Of a stretch of DNA of 48,512 nucleotides, positions 28,541-37,577 are shown piece by piece; the stretch's first letter is position 1; each line of letters opens with the position of its first letter. The position numbers and the translations under genes were made by a program. Source of the DNA: Hydrogenophilus sp. (lineage in GTDB: Bacteria > Pseudomonadota > Gammaproteobacteria > Burkholderiales > Thiobacillaceae); the NCBI GenBank assembly GCA_020725195.1, contig DYFL01000005.1, positions 1-48,512 on the forward strand, written 5' to 3'. The notes beneath the pieces are model-generated. The model worked only from the letters and a program-made list of their open reading frames with translations. It was not told the DNA's origin and searched no databases.

Positions 28541-28600
28541 CCTCCCCCTCTCCCGCTCGCGGGCGAGGCAGATGCGGTGTCGCCGCGGCGGCATCCACGT
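28541..28600. repeat. Palindromic element in the pilN-pilO gap
   Basis: CCCTCTCCCGCTCGCGGGCGAGG followed by GAxGCxGTGxCG, a CGCGGCGG segment and ATCCACGT. The same order of blocks, about 70 percent similar by eye, occurs in the pilP-pilQ gap (29893-29956), so these are two copies of one element. CTCGCGGGCGAG forms a hairpin. Confidence 0.6.
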
Positions 28601-28632
28601 CCATGCCCCATCCGGTAAAGGCGCCCCCTGAC

Positions 28633-29250
28633 ATGCAGCTGTCGGACCTCAACAACCTCGACCTCAAGGACCTCGGCAACGCGCCCCCGGCGGTGAAGGG
28701 GGTGCTCCTGGCCCTGATCCTCGTCGTCATCGTCGCGGCGGGATACTACTTCCACCTCTCGGACCAGATGAGCGGCCTGAAGTCGCTGGAAAACGAGGAA
28801 CAGGCGCTGCGCGGCGTCTATGCCCAGAAGAAGGCCCAGGCCCGGAATCTGGACATCCATCGCCAGCAGCTCCGGGAAGCGGAACAGACGCTCGCCGTGC
28901 TGCTCAAGCAGCTGCCCAGCAGGTCCGAGATCGACGCGCTGCTGACCGACATCAACCAGGCGGGGCTGGGCCGCGGCCTGCAGTTCGACCTGTTCCGGCC
29001 CCAGGCTGCCACCTATGCGGACTTCTATGCGACCATCCCGGTCGCCATCAAGGTCAACGGCTCCTACCACGAGATCGCAGGCTTCGTCAGCGATGTCGCC
29101 CACCTGCCGCGCATCGTGACGGTCCATGACATCGCCATCGTCCCGACCAAGGGCGCGACGCTCACCATGGATGCCACCTTGAAGACCTATCGCTATCTGG
29201 ACGAGGGCGAGATCGCCGCGATGAAGAAGCCGGCCGGAGGTGCCAAGTGA
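28633..29250 (+). CDS. pilO: Type IV pilus assembly protein PilO
   Basis: Inner-membrane/periplasmic partner of PilN, 205 residues from ATG 28633 (MQLSDLNNLDLKDLGN). An ATG ten codons upstream at 28603 lies in the inserted palindromic element, so I prefer the later start, although its ribosome site is weak. A membrane segment (VLLALILVVIVAAGYYF), a coiled coil and the C-terminal fold follow. Its stop overlaps the pilP GTG start. Confidence 0.93.
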   Translation: MQLSDLNNLDLKDLGNAPPAVKGVLLALILVVIVAAGYYFHLSDQMSGLKSLENEEQALRGVYAQKKAQARNLDIHRQQLREAEQTLAVLLKQLPSRSEIDALLTDINQAGLGRGLQFDLFRPQAATYADFYATIPVAIKVNGSYHEIAGFVSDVAHLPRIVTVHDIAIVPTKGATLTMDATLKTYRYLDEGEIAAMKKPAGGAK

Positions 29251-29786
29251 AACCCTGGCCCCTGCTGATCGTGCCGGCCCTGCTGGCGGGCTGCGCCCAG
29301 GACGATTTCGCCGACCTGCGCCAGTTCATGGACGAGGCCGGCAAGGACGGCGCGGCCAAGGTCGAGCCCCTGCCGCCGCTCAGGCCCCTGGACACCTTCG
29401 TCTATCAGCCCGGTCAGCTGCCCGATCCCTTCAGCGCCGGCGCCCTGCGTCCGGGCCAGGCGGAGCTCATGAAGGGCGAGCCGGGGCGGCCTGGCCAGGC
29501 CCTCGAGGCCTGGCCGCTGGAGTCGCTGCGCGTGGCGGGCATCATCGAGAAGGATGGCGCCTACCACGCCCTGGTCGCCACCCCGGAGAACCGGCTGCAC
29601 CTGGCCAGGCAGGGCGACCGCATCGGCCAGAGCGGCGGCGTGATCACCCGGGTCCACGGCAAGGGCATCGATGTCAGGGAGCGGGTCAGGGACAGCCGCG
29701 GCCGATGGGTCGAGGTCAAGACCAGCCTGCTCAAGCAGCAGGACGGCGAGGCCCAGGCGGCCACTCCGGGCAAGCCCGGAAACTGA
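29247..29786 (+). CDS. pilP: Type IV pilus lipoprotein PilP
   Basis: Inner-membrane lipoprotein linking PilN/PilO to the PilQ secretin. 179 residues from a GTG start overlapping the pilO stop. The N-terminal signal ends in the lipobox LLAGC (Cys at about residue 16). A proline-rich linker and the C-terminal beta domain (LESLRVAGIIEKDGAYHALV) follow. Lipidation would depend on the same pathway that ends in Lnt, also in this window. Confidence 0.94.
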   Translation: MKPWPLLIVPALLAGCAQDDFADLRQFMDEAGKDGAAKVEPLPPLRPLDTFVYQPGQLPDPFSAGALRPGQAELMKGEPGRPGQALEAWPLESLRVAGIIEKDGAYHALVATPENRLHLARQGDRIGQSGGVITRVHGKGIDVRERVRDSRGRWVEVKTSLLKQQDGEAQAATPGKPGN

Positions 29787-29892
29787 GCCGATCCGGGACG
29801 GACGATGGAGGGCGCAATGGCGCGCGAACAGGAACCGAACGGACATGGCGCATGGCCACAGCCTTCTCAAGCCAGCACTTCTCGCCCTGCCC

Positions 29893-29956
29893 GTTTCCCT
29901 CACCCCTGCCTCTCGCGGGCGAGGGGGACGCAGTGACGTTCGCGTCGATTCACGTT
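29893..29956. repeat. Palindromic element in the pilP-pilQ gap
   Basis: Second copy of the element seen between pilN and pilO: CCTCTCGCGGGCGAGG, then GACGCAGTGACG, CGCG and TTCACGTT. It forms the right half of a 184-base gap and ends about ten bases before the pilQ ribosome site (AAAGAGG). No gene is seen in the rest of the gap. Confidence 0.6.
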
Positions 29957-29970
29957 AAAGAGGCGGCAAC

Positions 29971-32190
29971 ATGACCCACACCACCCCTAGTACCTGGCTC
30001 AAGTGGCTGATCGTCGGCATCGCAGCCCAGGCCCTGCCGGCCTGGGCCGACGGCAACGTCCTCGAACAGCTCAAGGTCACCCCGGGGCCCGACGATACAC
30101 GGGTCGTCAGCGTGACCCTGAAGGACAGCCCGGCCGCGCCCCCCGTGACCTTCACGACGGCCAGCCCGAACCGGATCATCGTCGATTTCGCCAAGACCAA
30201 GAGCGGCATGGGCCGCCACGTGGAGACCGTCAACGCCGGCTCGATCCGCACGGTCCAGGTGCTCGAGTCCGGAGACCGCACGCGCCTGGTGCTCAGCCTC
30301 GATGGCCCCGCGCAGTACGAGGTCAAGACCGAGCGCAACCAGGTCGTCATCGCCGTGCGCGGCGCCAAGGCGGGCGCCGCGGCCCCCACCCACTTCGCGG
30401 AAACGGCACCCAAGCGCAGCCACGGCATCCGCGACATCGACTTCCGGCGCGGCACCTCGGGCGAGGGCCGCGTCGTCGTCCGCCTGACCGACCCCGGCAT
30501 CGGCATCGACATCAAGCAGGTCGGCAACAAGATCCAGGTCGATTTCCTCAACACCGCGCTGCCGCCCGGGCTGGCCCGCCGGCTCGACGTCAGCGACTTC
30601 GCCACCCCGGCGCAGAGCATCGAGACCTTCGCCGTGAACGGGCATACCCGCATGGTCGTCACCCCCGCCGGCAAGCCGAGCCATTCCGCCTACCAGACGG
30701 GCGACCAGTTCGTGCTCGAGCTCGCCGCCCAGGAGGCCGGGTTCGCGGTCCCCGGCAAGCGCGAGCAGTACACCGGGGAGAAGCTCACCCTCGACTTCTA
30801 CAACGTCGAGGTCAAGGACCTGCTCAAGGTCATCGCCGACTTCACCGGACTCAACATCGTGACCAGCGAGAAGGTCACCGGCACCATCTCCCTGCGCCTC
30901 AAGGACATCCCCTGGGACCAGGCCCTGGACATCATCCTGGCGACCAAGGGCATGGACAAGCGGGTGATCGGCAGCAACGTGATCTGGGTCGCCCCCCGCT
31001 CGGAGCTCGCGGAACTGGACAAGCGCGAGCTGGAAGACCGCCAGAAGATCTCCGAGCTGGAGGAGCTGACGACGGAGGCCATCCGCCTGAACTACCTGCG
31101 GGCCGACGAGGCGCAGGCGATCCTGAGCGGCCAGTCCGTCGCCGCCACCCATGCGAGCGAGGCGGTGACCTGCACGCCGGCGGCCACCGGGATCACCGGG
31201 GCACCGGCCCAGGCCATGTCGGCCTCCCTGCCCGGACAGCAGGGGGCGGCCGCCGCCGCGGCCCAGCGCATCCTCTCCCCGCGCGGCAGCAGCTCCTACG
31301 ACCTCAAGACCAACACGCTGTTCGTCAAGGACTCGGCCGCCAAGATCAAGGAGATCAAGGAGGTGCTCGCACGGGTGGACACGCCCGCCCGCCAGGTCAT
31401 GATCGAGGCGCGGGTGGTGGTGGCCAACGACGGCTTCAGCCGCGACCTGGGCGCCCGCCTCATGCTGAGGGGCTTCGGCGGGATCGGCGGGGGCGGGATC
31501 GGGCTCGGCGGCACGCTCGGCACCGAAACCACGGACGCCATCGGCTTCCTCAATACCCGCAGCGTCACGAACCCCTCCATCCCCAACGTGAACCTGCCGT
31601 TCTCGACTGCGGAGAGCCCGCCGTCCACCCTCGGCATCGCCATCGTCAACTCCGCCTCGACGGCCCTGGTCGGCCTGGAGATCCAGGCGCTGGAGGCGGA
31701 CAACCGCGGCAAGATCATCTCCAGCCCGCGCGTGGTCACCCAGAACCAGAAGCCGGCGGTCATCCTGCAGGGCACCCAGTTCCCGGTGGTCACCCCGGGC
31801 ACGGCCAACAACCCGGCCACCACCACCTTCAAGGATGCCCTGCTGTGCCTGCTGGTCAACCCGCAGGTCCTGAACAACGAGGAGGTCATCCTCAGCGTCG
31901 AGGTCACCAAGGACGTCGCCGGCGAGGTGATCGCCGGCACCGGCGGCAACCGCCCCATCAACGCCCGGCGGGTGAAGACCCAGGTGCGGGTGAAGAGCGG
32001 GGAGACGGCGGTGCTGGGCGGCATCTTCGAGCAGGAGCTGCGCAACGACGTGAGCAAGGTCCCGCTCCTGGGCGACCTCCCGGTGCTCGGCCACCTGTTC
32101 AAGAGGACGCATAAGTCGGACGCCAAGACGGAGCTGCTCATCTTCCTGACCCCGCGCGTCATGCCGGAAGGCCTGGCCGGCCTCCAGTAA
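29971..32190 (+). CDS. pilQ: Type IV pilus secretin PilQ
   Basis: Outer-membrane secretin through which the pilus emerges; 739 residues. A signal peptide ends near LPAWA. Two AMIN domains (about 30-135 and 150-260) bind peptidoglycan, then an STN/N0 domain beginning YTGEKLTLDFYNVEVKDLLK, an N1 domain with a Gly/Ala-rich insertion, and the C-terminal secretin barrel with VPLLGDLPVLGHLFK and ending LLIFLTPRVMPEGLAGLQ. Last gene of the pil operon; the usual downstream aroK/aroB pair is absent and lpxC converges instead. Confidence 0.96.
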   Translation: MTHTTPSTWLKWLIVGIAAQALPAWADGNVLEQLKVTPGPDDTRVVSVTLKDSPAAPPVTFTTASPNRIIVDFAKTKSGMGRHVETVNAGSIRTVQVLESGDRTRLVLSLDGPAQYEVKTERNQVVIAVRGAKAGAAAPTHFAETAPKRSHGIRDIDFRRGTSGEGRVVVRLTDPGIGIDIKQVGNKIQVDFLNTALPPGLARRLDVSDFATPAQSIETFAVNGHTRMVVTPAGKPSHSAYQTGDQFVLELAAQEAGFAVPGKREQYTGEKLTLDFYNVEVKDLLKVIADFTGLNIVTSEKVTGTISLRLKDIPWDQALDIILATKGMDKRVIGSNVIWVAPRSELAELDKRELEDRQKISELEELTTEAIRLNYLRADEAQAILSGQSVAATHASEAVTCTPAATGITGAPAQAMSASLPGQQGAAAAAAQRILSPRGSSSYDLKTNTLFVKDSAAKIKEIKEVLARVDTPARQVMIEARVVVANDGFSRDLGARLMLRGFGGIGGGGIGLGGTLGTETTDAIGFLNTRSVTNPSIPNVNLPFSTAESPPSTLGIAIVNSASTALVGLEIQALEADNRGKIISSPRVVTQNQKPAVILQGTQFPVVTPGTANNPATTTFKDALLCLLVNPQVLNNEEVILSVEVTKDVAGEVIAGTGGNRPINARRVKTQVRVKSGETAVLGGIFEQELRNDVSKVPLLGDLPVLGHLFKRTHKSDAKTELLIFLTPRVMPEGLAGLQ

Positions 32191-32195
32191 GCGGT

Positions 32196-32237
32196 CCGGC
32201 CCGGGAGGGGGCCGGGCGCGCGCCAGCCGGCGCGCCC
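32196..32237. terminator. Stem-loops between convergent pilQ and lpxC
   Basis: Two adjacent GC-rich hairpins: CCGGCCC/GGGCCGG, then a perfect 8-bp GGGCGCGC/GCGCGCCC stem with an 8-base loop (32214-32237). No U-tract follows on either strand, so intrinsic termination is uncertain; placement between convergent genes supports a bidirectional stop signal. Confidence 0.4.
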
Positions 32238-32265
32238 TGCCCGGCAAGGGGGTCCGCAGCGGCCC

Positions 32266-33180
32266 TCAGGCCGCCAGGGTGTGCAGGCGGGCCAGGGCGA
32301 AGGGGGCCCGGTCGGCGTCGCCGAACGTCGCCCACTCCCAGGCCGCGGCATCGTCGAGCAGGGTGCGCAGGAGCCGGTTGTTGAGACCGTGCCCCGACTT
32401 GTAGGCGGTGAAGGCGCCGATGAGGGGGTGGCCGCAAAGATACAGATCCCCGATGGCATCGAGGACCTTGTGCTTGACGAATTCGTCCGCATAGCGCAGG
32501 CCGTCGGCGTTGAGCACGCGGAATTCGTCCATGACCACGGCGTTGTCCAGCGAGCCGCCCAGGGCCAGCCCCCGGCTGCGCAGGTATTCCACGTCCTGCA
32601 TGAAGCCGAAGGTGCGCGCCCGCGCGATCTCCTTCACGTAGGACTGGGTGGCGAAGTCGATCGTGATCTCCTGTCCCGACTTGTGGAAGACGGGATGGTC
32701 GAAGTCGATGCGGAAGGTGAGCTTGAAGCCTTCGTGCGGGCTGAGCTCGGCCCACTTGTCGCCCTCCTCCACGCGTATGGTGCGCTTGACCCGGATGTAG
32801 CGCTTCGCGACGTCCTGCTCCTCGATGCCGGCGGACTGCAGCAGATAGACGAAGGGCGCGGCCGAACCGTCCAGGATGGGGATCTCGGGGCCGTCCAGGT
32901 CGATGTAGAGGTTGTCGATGCCCAGCCCCGCCAGGGCGGACATCAGGTGCTCCACGGTGGCCACCTTGACGCCCTCGTGCTCGATGGCGGTGCACAGGCG
33001 CGTGTCCGTCACCAGGCGGGGGTCGATGCGGAAATCCACCGGGGTCGGCAGGTCGACGCGGCGAAAAGAGATACCGGCATCGGGCGGCGCGGGGCGCAAG
33101 GCGATCCGGGCCTTGCGTCCGCTGTGCAACCCGACGCCGGTGGCGCGTACGAGGGTCTTGATGCTGCGCTGCTTGATCAT
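32266..33180 (-). CDS. lpxC: UDP-3-O-acyl-N-acetylglucosamine deacetylase
   Basis: Zinc enzyme for the committed step of lipid A synthesis. 304 residues. Zinc ligands are visible as H78 in VEHLMSAL and the His/Asp of HKVLDAIGD; the substrate-region motifs TGVGLHSG and GSLDNAVV are present. Position after ftsZ at the end of the dcw cluster is the standard gamma/betaproteobacterial order. The 43-base gap to ftsZ shows no strong terminator. Confidence 0.98.
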   Translation of the reverse strand: MIKQRSIKTLVRATGVGLHSGRKARIALRPAPPDAGISFRRVDLPTPVDFRIDPRLVTDTRLCTAIEHEGVKVATVEHLMSALAGLGIDNLYIDLDGPEIPILDGSAAPFVYLLQSAGIEEQDVAKRYIRVKRTIRVEEGDKWAELSPHEGFKLTFRIDFDHPVFHKSGQEITIDFATQSYVKEIARARTFGFMQDVEYLRSRGLALGGSLDNAVVMDEFRVLNADGLRYADEFVKHKVLDAIGDLYLCGHPLIGAFTAYKSGHGLNNRLLRTLLDDAAAWEWATFGDADRAPFALARLHTLAA

Positions 33181-33223
33181 GCAGGCATTTTAGCTTTTTA
33201 GACTCTTTCCAGCACGAATCGCC

Positions 33224-34384
33224 TCAGTCCGCCTGCTTGCGCAGGAAGGCCGGGATGTCCAGGGTGTCGATGCCCTGCTCCTGGGCGGCATCCATGGCGG
33301 CGTGGCTGCGGCGGTTGCGCCAGATGGCCGGGGTCTCCGGGTCGGCCTCGAACGGCCGGGCGGGCAGGCCGTCGGTGCCGGTGCCCTGCAGCACGGTCAT
33401 CTGGGGTTTGGCCTGGCTGCGGCCGACGGGGTTGCCCAGCCCGGTGGCCACCATGGTCACGCGCAGGTTCTCGCCCATGTCCTCGTCGAAGGCGGTGCCC
33501 ACGATCACCGTGGCCTCGTCGGCGGTGAAGCCCTGGATGGTGTTCATCACCTCGTAGTACTCGTCCAGCGTCAGGCTGTCGTTGGCGGTGATGTTCACCA
33601 GCACGCCGCGCGCGCCCTTGAGATCGACGTTCTCCAGCAGGGGGCTGTTGACCGCGGCCTCGGCGGCCTGGCGGGCGCGGGCTTCGCCGGTGGCCAGGGC
33701 CGAGCCCATCATGGCCATGCCCATCTCGCTCATCACCGTGCGCACGTCGGCGAAGTCGACGTTGATCATGCCCGGGCTGGCGATGATCTCGGCGATGCCG
33801 CCCACGGCGCTGTGCAGCACGTCGTTGGCGGCCTGGAAGGCCTCGTTCAGCTTCATGCCGCCGCCGAGCACCAGGCGCAGCTTGTCGTTGGGGATGATGA
33901 TCAGCGAGTCCACGTACTCGGACAGCGCCTTGAGGCCGTGCTCGGCGACGCGCATGCGCTTGCCCTCGAAGGCGAAGGGCTTGGTCACCACGGCCACGGT
34001 GAGGATGCCCAGCTCCTTGGCCACCTCCGCGACCACGGGGGCCGCGCCGGTGCCGGTGCCGCCGCCCATGCCGGCGGTGATGAAGAGCATGTCGGCGCCG
34101 TCGATCAGCTCCGCGATGCGCTCGCGGTCCTCCAGCGCGGCCTCGCGCCCGACCTCGGGCTTGGCGCCCGCGCCCAGGCCCTTGGTCACGTTGGTGCCGA
34201 TCTGCAGCTGCATGGGCGCCGCAGTGCGCTTGAGCGCCTGGGCATCGGTGTTGAGGGCGAGGAACTCCACCCCGGTCATGCCCTTGTTGATCATGTGGTC
34301 CACGGCGTTGCCGCCGCAGCCGCCCACGCCGATGACCTTGATCACGGCCTCCTGCGATTGCATGTCCTCGAGTTCGTACAGCAT
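33224..34384 (-). CDS. ftsZ: Cell division GTPase FtsZ
   Basis: Tubulin-like GTPase that forms the Z ring. 386 residues. The signature GGGTGTG is at 107-113, the N-terminal nucleotide loop is GVGGCGGNAV, and the T7-loop segment NVDFADVRTVM is intact. The conserved C-terminal peptide DIPAFLRKQ, which binds FtsA and ZipA, is present after a short linker. The gap to ftsA holds a heptamer hairpin. Confidence 0.99.
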   Translation of the reverse strand: MLYELEDMQSQEAVIKVIGVGGCGGNAVDHMINKGMTGVEFLALNTDAQALKRTAAPMQLQIGTNVTKGLGAGAKPEVGREAALEDRERIAELIDGADMLFITAGMGGGTGTGAAPVVAEVAKELGILTVAVVTKPFAFEGKRMRVAEHGLKALSEYVDSLIIIPNDKLRLVLGGGMKLNEAFQAANDVLHSAVGGIAEIIASPGMINVDFADVRTVMSEMGMAMMGSALATGEARARQAAEAAVNSPLLENVDLKGARGVLVNITANDSLTLDEYYEVMNTIQGFTADEATVIVGTAFDEDMGENLRVTMVATGLGNPVGRSQAKPQMTVLQGTGTDGLPARPFEADPETPAIWRNRRSHAAMDAAQEQGIDTLDIPAFLRKQAD

Positions 34385-34416
34385 CTTCTTCCTCCTTCTG
34401 CGCGCGCAAAAAAATT

Positions 34417-34507
34417 AGGGGCCAGTGGCCGGGGATCGGGGGCTTGGGCCAATGAAGCGTCGCGCAGCGACGCTGGCCCCTGACCCCTGTTGCCCGTCCC
34501 CTGTCTA
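34417..34507. repeat. Heptamer-type composite hairpin between ftsA and ftsZ
   Basis: Degenerate 7-base units (GGGGCCA, GGGATCG, GGGGCTT) form the left arm and CTGGCCCCTGACCCC with further units the right arm; the centre is a perfect AGCGTCGC/GCGACGCT hairpin, similar to the GTCGC/GCGAC hairpin at 5037-5060. It ends at the ftsA stop codon and lies upstream of the ftsZ ribosome site (AGGAGGAAG). Confidence 0.7.
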
Positions 34508-35791
34508 AAACGTGTTCTGGAACCATGACCGCATCCGCTCCAGGATCTGCTTGAAGGACGCCCCCTGGATCTTGGCCGTCTGCTGCAGCTCGTACTGCTC
34601 GAGGCCCGCCAAGAGCAGGCCGATCCCGGTGGCATAGCTGGGGCTGCGCACCCGCTCCGAGAGCCCGCCGACGTAGTCCGGCACGCCCATGCGCACCGGC
34701 ATGTGGAAGACCTCCTCGGCGAGCTCCACCATGCCCCGCATCTGGCTCGATCCCCCGGTGAGCACGAGCCCCGAGGAGATCTGCGCCTCGAAGCCGGAGC
34801 GTCTGAGCTCGGCCTGCACCAGGCTGTAGAGCTCCTCCACCCGGGGCTCGATCACCTCGGAGAGCATCTGCTTGGAGAGCATCCTCGGGCCGCGCTCGCC
34901 GATGCCCGGCACCTCGATCATCTCGCGCGCGTCGGCCAGTTGCCGGAGCGCGATGCCGTGCTGGATCTTCAGGTCCTCCGCCTCGCGCGTCGGGGTGCGC
35001 AGGGTCATGGCGATGTCGTTGGTGATCTGGTCGCCGGCGATGGGGATCACCGCCGTGTGCTGGATGGCGCCGCGGGTGAAGACGGCGATGTCGGTGGTGC
35101 CGCCGCCGATGTCCACCAGGCACACCCCCAGGTCCTTCTCGTCGTCGTTGAGCACCGCATGGCTGGAGGCGAGCGGCTGCAGGATGAGGTCGTGCACCTC
35201 CAGGCCGCAGCGGCGCACGCACTTGACGATGTTCTGGGCGGCCGACACGGCGCCGGTGACGATGTGCACCTTCACCTCCAGGCGCACCCCGCTCATGCCC
35301 AGGGGTTCGCGCACCCCCTCCTGGCCGTCGATGATGTATTCCTGGGGCAGCACGTGGAGGATCTGCTGGTCGGTGGAGATGTTCACCGCGCGCGCCGTCT
35401 CGATCACCCGGTCGATGTCGTTCTGGGTCACCTCGCGGTCGCGGATGGGCACCATGCCGTGGGAATTGAGCGAGCGGATGTGGCTGCCGGCGATCCCCGT
35501 GTAGACGTGGCTGATCTTGCAGTTGGCCATCAGCTCGGCGTCCTCCAGGGCGCGCTGGATGGCGCTCACCGTGCCCTCGATGTTCACCACCACGCCCTTC
35601 TTCAGGCCGCGCGACTGGCTCATGCCCATGCCGAGGATGTTGAAGCCGCCCTCGGGCAGGGCCTCGGCCACCAGGGCGACGATCTTGGAGGTGCCGATGT
35701 CCAGGCCGACCACCAGGTCCCGGTTCTGGCCGCCGCCGAAGCTCCTCATGGCCACGTTGTCGCGTATCTTGCTCATGCCTTTCAGACTCAT
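34505..35791 (-). CDS. ftsA: Cell division protein FtsA
   Basis: Actin-like protein that tethers FtsZ to the membrane. 428 residues, slightly long at the N-terminus. VGLDIGTSKI, DIGGGTTDIAVF and LTGGSSQMRGM are the nucleotide-binding loops; the C-terminal amphipathic helix FKQILERMRSWFQNTF is the membrane anchor. Start overlaps the ftsQ stop (ATGA); an internal Met at residue 6 is an alternative start. Confidence 0.98.
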   Translation of the reverse strand: MSLKGMSKIRDNVAMRSFGGGQNRDLVVGLDIGTSKIVALVAEALPEGGFNILGMGMSQSRGLKKGVVVNIEGTVSAIQRALEDAELMANCKISHVYTGIAGSHIRSLNSHGMVPIRDREVTQNDIDRVIETARAVNISTDQQILHVLPQEYIIDGQEGVREPLGMSGVRLEVKVHIVTGAVSAAQNIVKCVRRCGLEVHDLILQPLASSHAVLNDDEKDLGVCLVDIGGGTTDIAVFTRGAIQHTAVIPIAGDQITNDIAMTLRTPTREAEDLKIQHGIALRQLADAREMIEVPGIGERGPRMLSKQMLSEVIEPRVEELYSLVQAELRRSGFEAQISSGLVLTGGSSQMRGMVELAEEVFHMPVRMGVPDYVGGLSERVRSPSYATGIGLLLAGLEQYELQQTAKIQGASFKQILERMRSWFQNTF

Positions 35792-36543
35792 GCCCTGCCC
35801 TCAAAACCGGCCCTGTGTTCTTCCGAAGCCGCGGCGGGGGGCTTGCCCCGGCCGCCGCGGGTAGCCATGGAAACGGCGAAGCCGTTCGGGTAACGCAGAT
35901 CCACCTGGGCCACCGGCCCCATCTGGGCCAGCACCCGCGGATAGGCCGCGACGAAACGCCGCATCCTTTCGTCGAGCCGGTCCCGGCCCAGCTCCAGCAC
36001 CAGGCCGTCCTCGATCTGCAGGCGCCAGGCGTGCCGCGGGCTCACCTGCACGCCCTCGAGCCTCAGCCCCAGGGGGGCCAGGGCCCGGGAGAATTCGCCG
36101 TAGCGGCGCGAGACCTCCAGCGCCATGCCCTCGGGCGCGTAGATGCGCGGCAGGCCCGCCACGGGGCGCACCGGGAAGACCTCGCCGTGGGTGTTGAGCA
36201 TGGCCTGGCCGTTCCAGGCCGCGGCCGGCACGTGCTCGGCGAGCTCGACCACCAGGCGGTCGGGCCAGACCTTGCGCAGCGTGACGCTCCGCACCCAGGG
36301 CAGGGCCTCGAAGCCCTGGCGGGCGGCCTCCAGGTCCATGCCGAAGAAGCTGCCGCTGAGGGTGCGGACGATCCTTGCGGCCTCGGTCCGGGTCTCGGCG
36401 TGCTGCGCACCCAGGATGTCCACCCTCTTGAACGGCAGCCAGGCCTCGCCCAGGCCGCGCCCGGCCACCAGCAGCGCGTAGATGGCTGCCACCAGCAGCA
36501 GCCAGTGGGAGAGGCGGTTGAGGGCGTCGGGGTTAGCCCACAT
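35788..36543 (-). CDS. ftsQ: Cell division protein FtsQ
   Basis: Bitopic divisome protein of 251 residues. A short cytoplasmic tail, a membrane segment near residues 13-32, the POTRA domain ([19 protein letters not shown] onward) and the beta domain follow. [22 protein letters not shown] is the family pattern. The tail beyond YPNGFAVSM is Arg/Gly/Ala rich. Overlaps ddl upstream by 11 bases and ftsA downstream by four. Confidence 0.96.
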   Translation of the reverse strand: MWANPDALNRLSHWLLLVAAIYALLVAGRGLGEAWLPFKRVDILGAQHAETRTEAARIVRTLSGSFFGMDLEAARQGFEALPWVRSVTLRKVWPDRLVVELAEHVPAAAWNGQAMLNTHGEVFPVRPVAGLPRIYAPEGMALEVSRRYGEFSRALAPLGLRLEGVQVSPRHAWRLQIEDGLVLELGRDRLDERMRRFVAAYPRVLAQMGPVAQVDLRYPNGFAVSMATRGGRGKPPAAASEEHRAGFEGRA

Positions 36544-37444
36544 CGGCCCGCTCCAGGATGCGCAGGCACAGCGCGTCGAAGCCGATGCCGGCCGCGCGCG
36601 CCGCCATGGGCACCAGGCTGTGGTCGGTCATCCCCGGCGCGGTGTTGATCTCCAGCAGATAGGGCCGGCCCTCGGCGTCGAGCAGCACGTCCACCCGGCC
36701 CCAGCCGCGGCAGCCCAGCACGGCGAAGGCCCGGCGGGCGAGGGCCTGCATCCCGGCCTCCTCGTCGGCAGACAGCCCCGCCGGACACAGGTAGCGGGTG
36801 TCGTCGCGGCTGTACTTGGCCTCGTAGTCGTAGAACTCGGCGGCCGGCTCGATCTTCACCACGGGCAGGGCCTCGTCGCCCAGGATGGCGACGGTGAACT
36901 CGCCGCCGGCGAGGTAGCGCTCGGCGAGGACGAGGGTGTCGTGCTCGGCGGCCATCCGGTAGGCGGCCTCGAGGGTGCCGGGCAGCTTCACCTTGGCCAC
37001 CCCGACGCTGGAGCCCTCGTTCGCCGGCTTCACGAAGAGCGGCAGGCCCAGCCGCCGCTCCACCGCGTCGAAGTCGCTGCCGGCCTCGAGCAGGGCGTAG
37101 TCCGGCACCGGCAGGCCGGCCGCCTGCCAGATGAGTTTGCTGCGCCACTTGTCCATGCCCAGGGCGCTGGCCAGCACGCCGCTGCCGGTGAACGGGATGC
37201 CCATCAGGGTGAGGGCGCCCTGCAGGCTGCCGTCCTCGCCGCCGCGGCCGTGCAGGGCGATGAACACCCGCTCGAAGCCTTCCCTCTGCAGCTCGGCCAG
37301 GGGCCGCTCGGCGGGATCGAAGGCGTGGGCGTCGACGCCCTGGCGGATGAGCGCGGCCAGCACCGCCCCGCCGCTCTTCAGAGAAACTTCTCGCTCGGCG
37401 GAGCGGCCACCGAGCAGGACACCCACCTTGCCGAATTCATGCAT
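36533..37444 (-). CDS. ddl: D-alanine-D-alanine ligase
   Basis: ATP-grasp ligase supplying D-Ala-D-Ala for MurF. 303 residues from ATG 37444 ([19 protein letters not shown]), with an AGAAGGGG ribosome site. [24 protein letters not shown] and [12 protein letters not shown] are the family motifs. The frame is open upstream into the inserted gap, but that part is not Ddl-like. A fossil copy of its 5' end lies beside the murB stop (37533-37577), so the present start appears to have been displaced by an insertion. Confidence 0.97.
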   Translation of the reverse strand: MHEFGKVGVLLGGRSAEREVSLKSGGAVLAALIRQGVDAHAFDPAERPLAELQREGFERVFIALHGRGGEDGSLQGALTLMGIPFTGSGVLASALGMDKWRSKLIWQAAGLPVPDYALLEAGSDFDAVERRLGLPLFVKPANEGSSVGVAKVKLPGTLEAAYRMAAEHDTLVLAERYLAGGEFTVAILGDEALPVVKIEPAAEFYDYEAKYSRDDTRYLCPAGLSADEEAGMQALARRAFAVLGCRGWGRVDVLLDAEGRPYLLEINTAPGMTDHSLVPMAARAAGIGFDALCLRILERADVG

Positions 37445-37532
37445 ATCGTGTGCCCCTTCTCGTGCTCCGTGTGGTGGCCGCCGGCAGCCCTGCCCGCACC
37501 GGCCCGCTCCGCGGGCACCGTGTACGGGACGC

Positions 37533-37577
37533 CCCACCCAGCAGAACGCCGACTTTGCCGAATGCCTTACTTGTCAC
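37533..37577 (-). pseudogene. Fossil 5' end of ddl overlapping the murB stop
   Basis: Starting at a GTG inside the last murB codons, the minus strand reads [15 protein letters not shown] and then loses similarity. [10 protein letters not shown] is identical to residues 4-13 of the working ddl, yet the 30 bases coding it differ at six positions, all third codon positions. This looks like the ancestral ddl start, once overlapping murB. The 88 bases between it and the present ddl start (37445-37532) contain a GCCCGCGGAGCGGGC palindrome and no gene. Confidence 0.7.
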
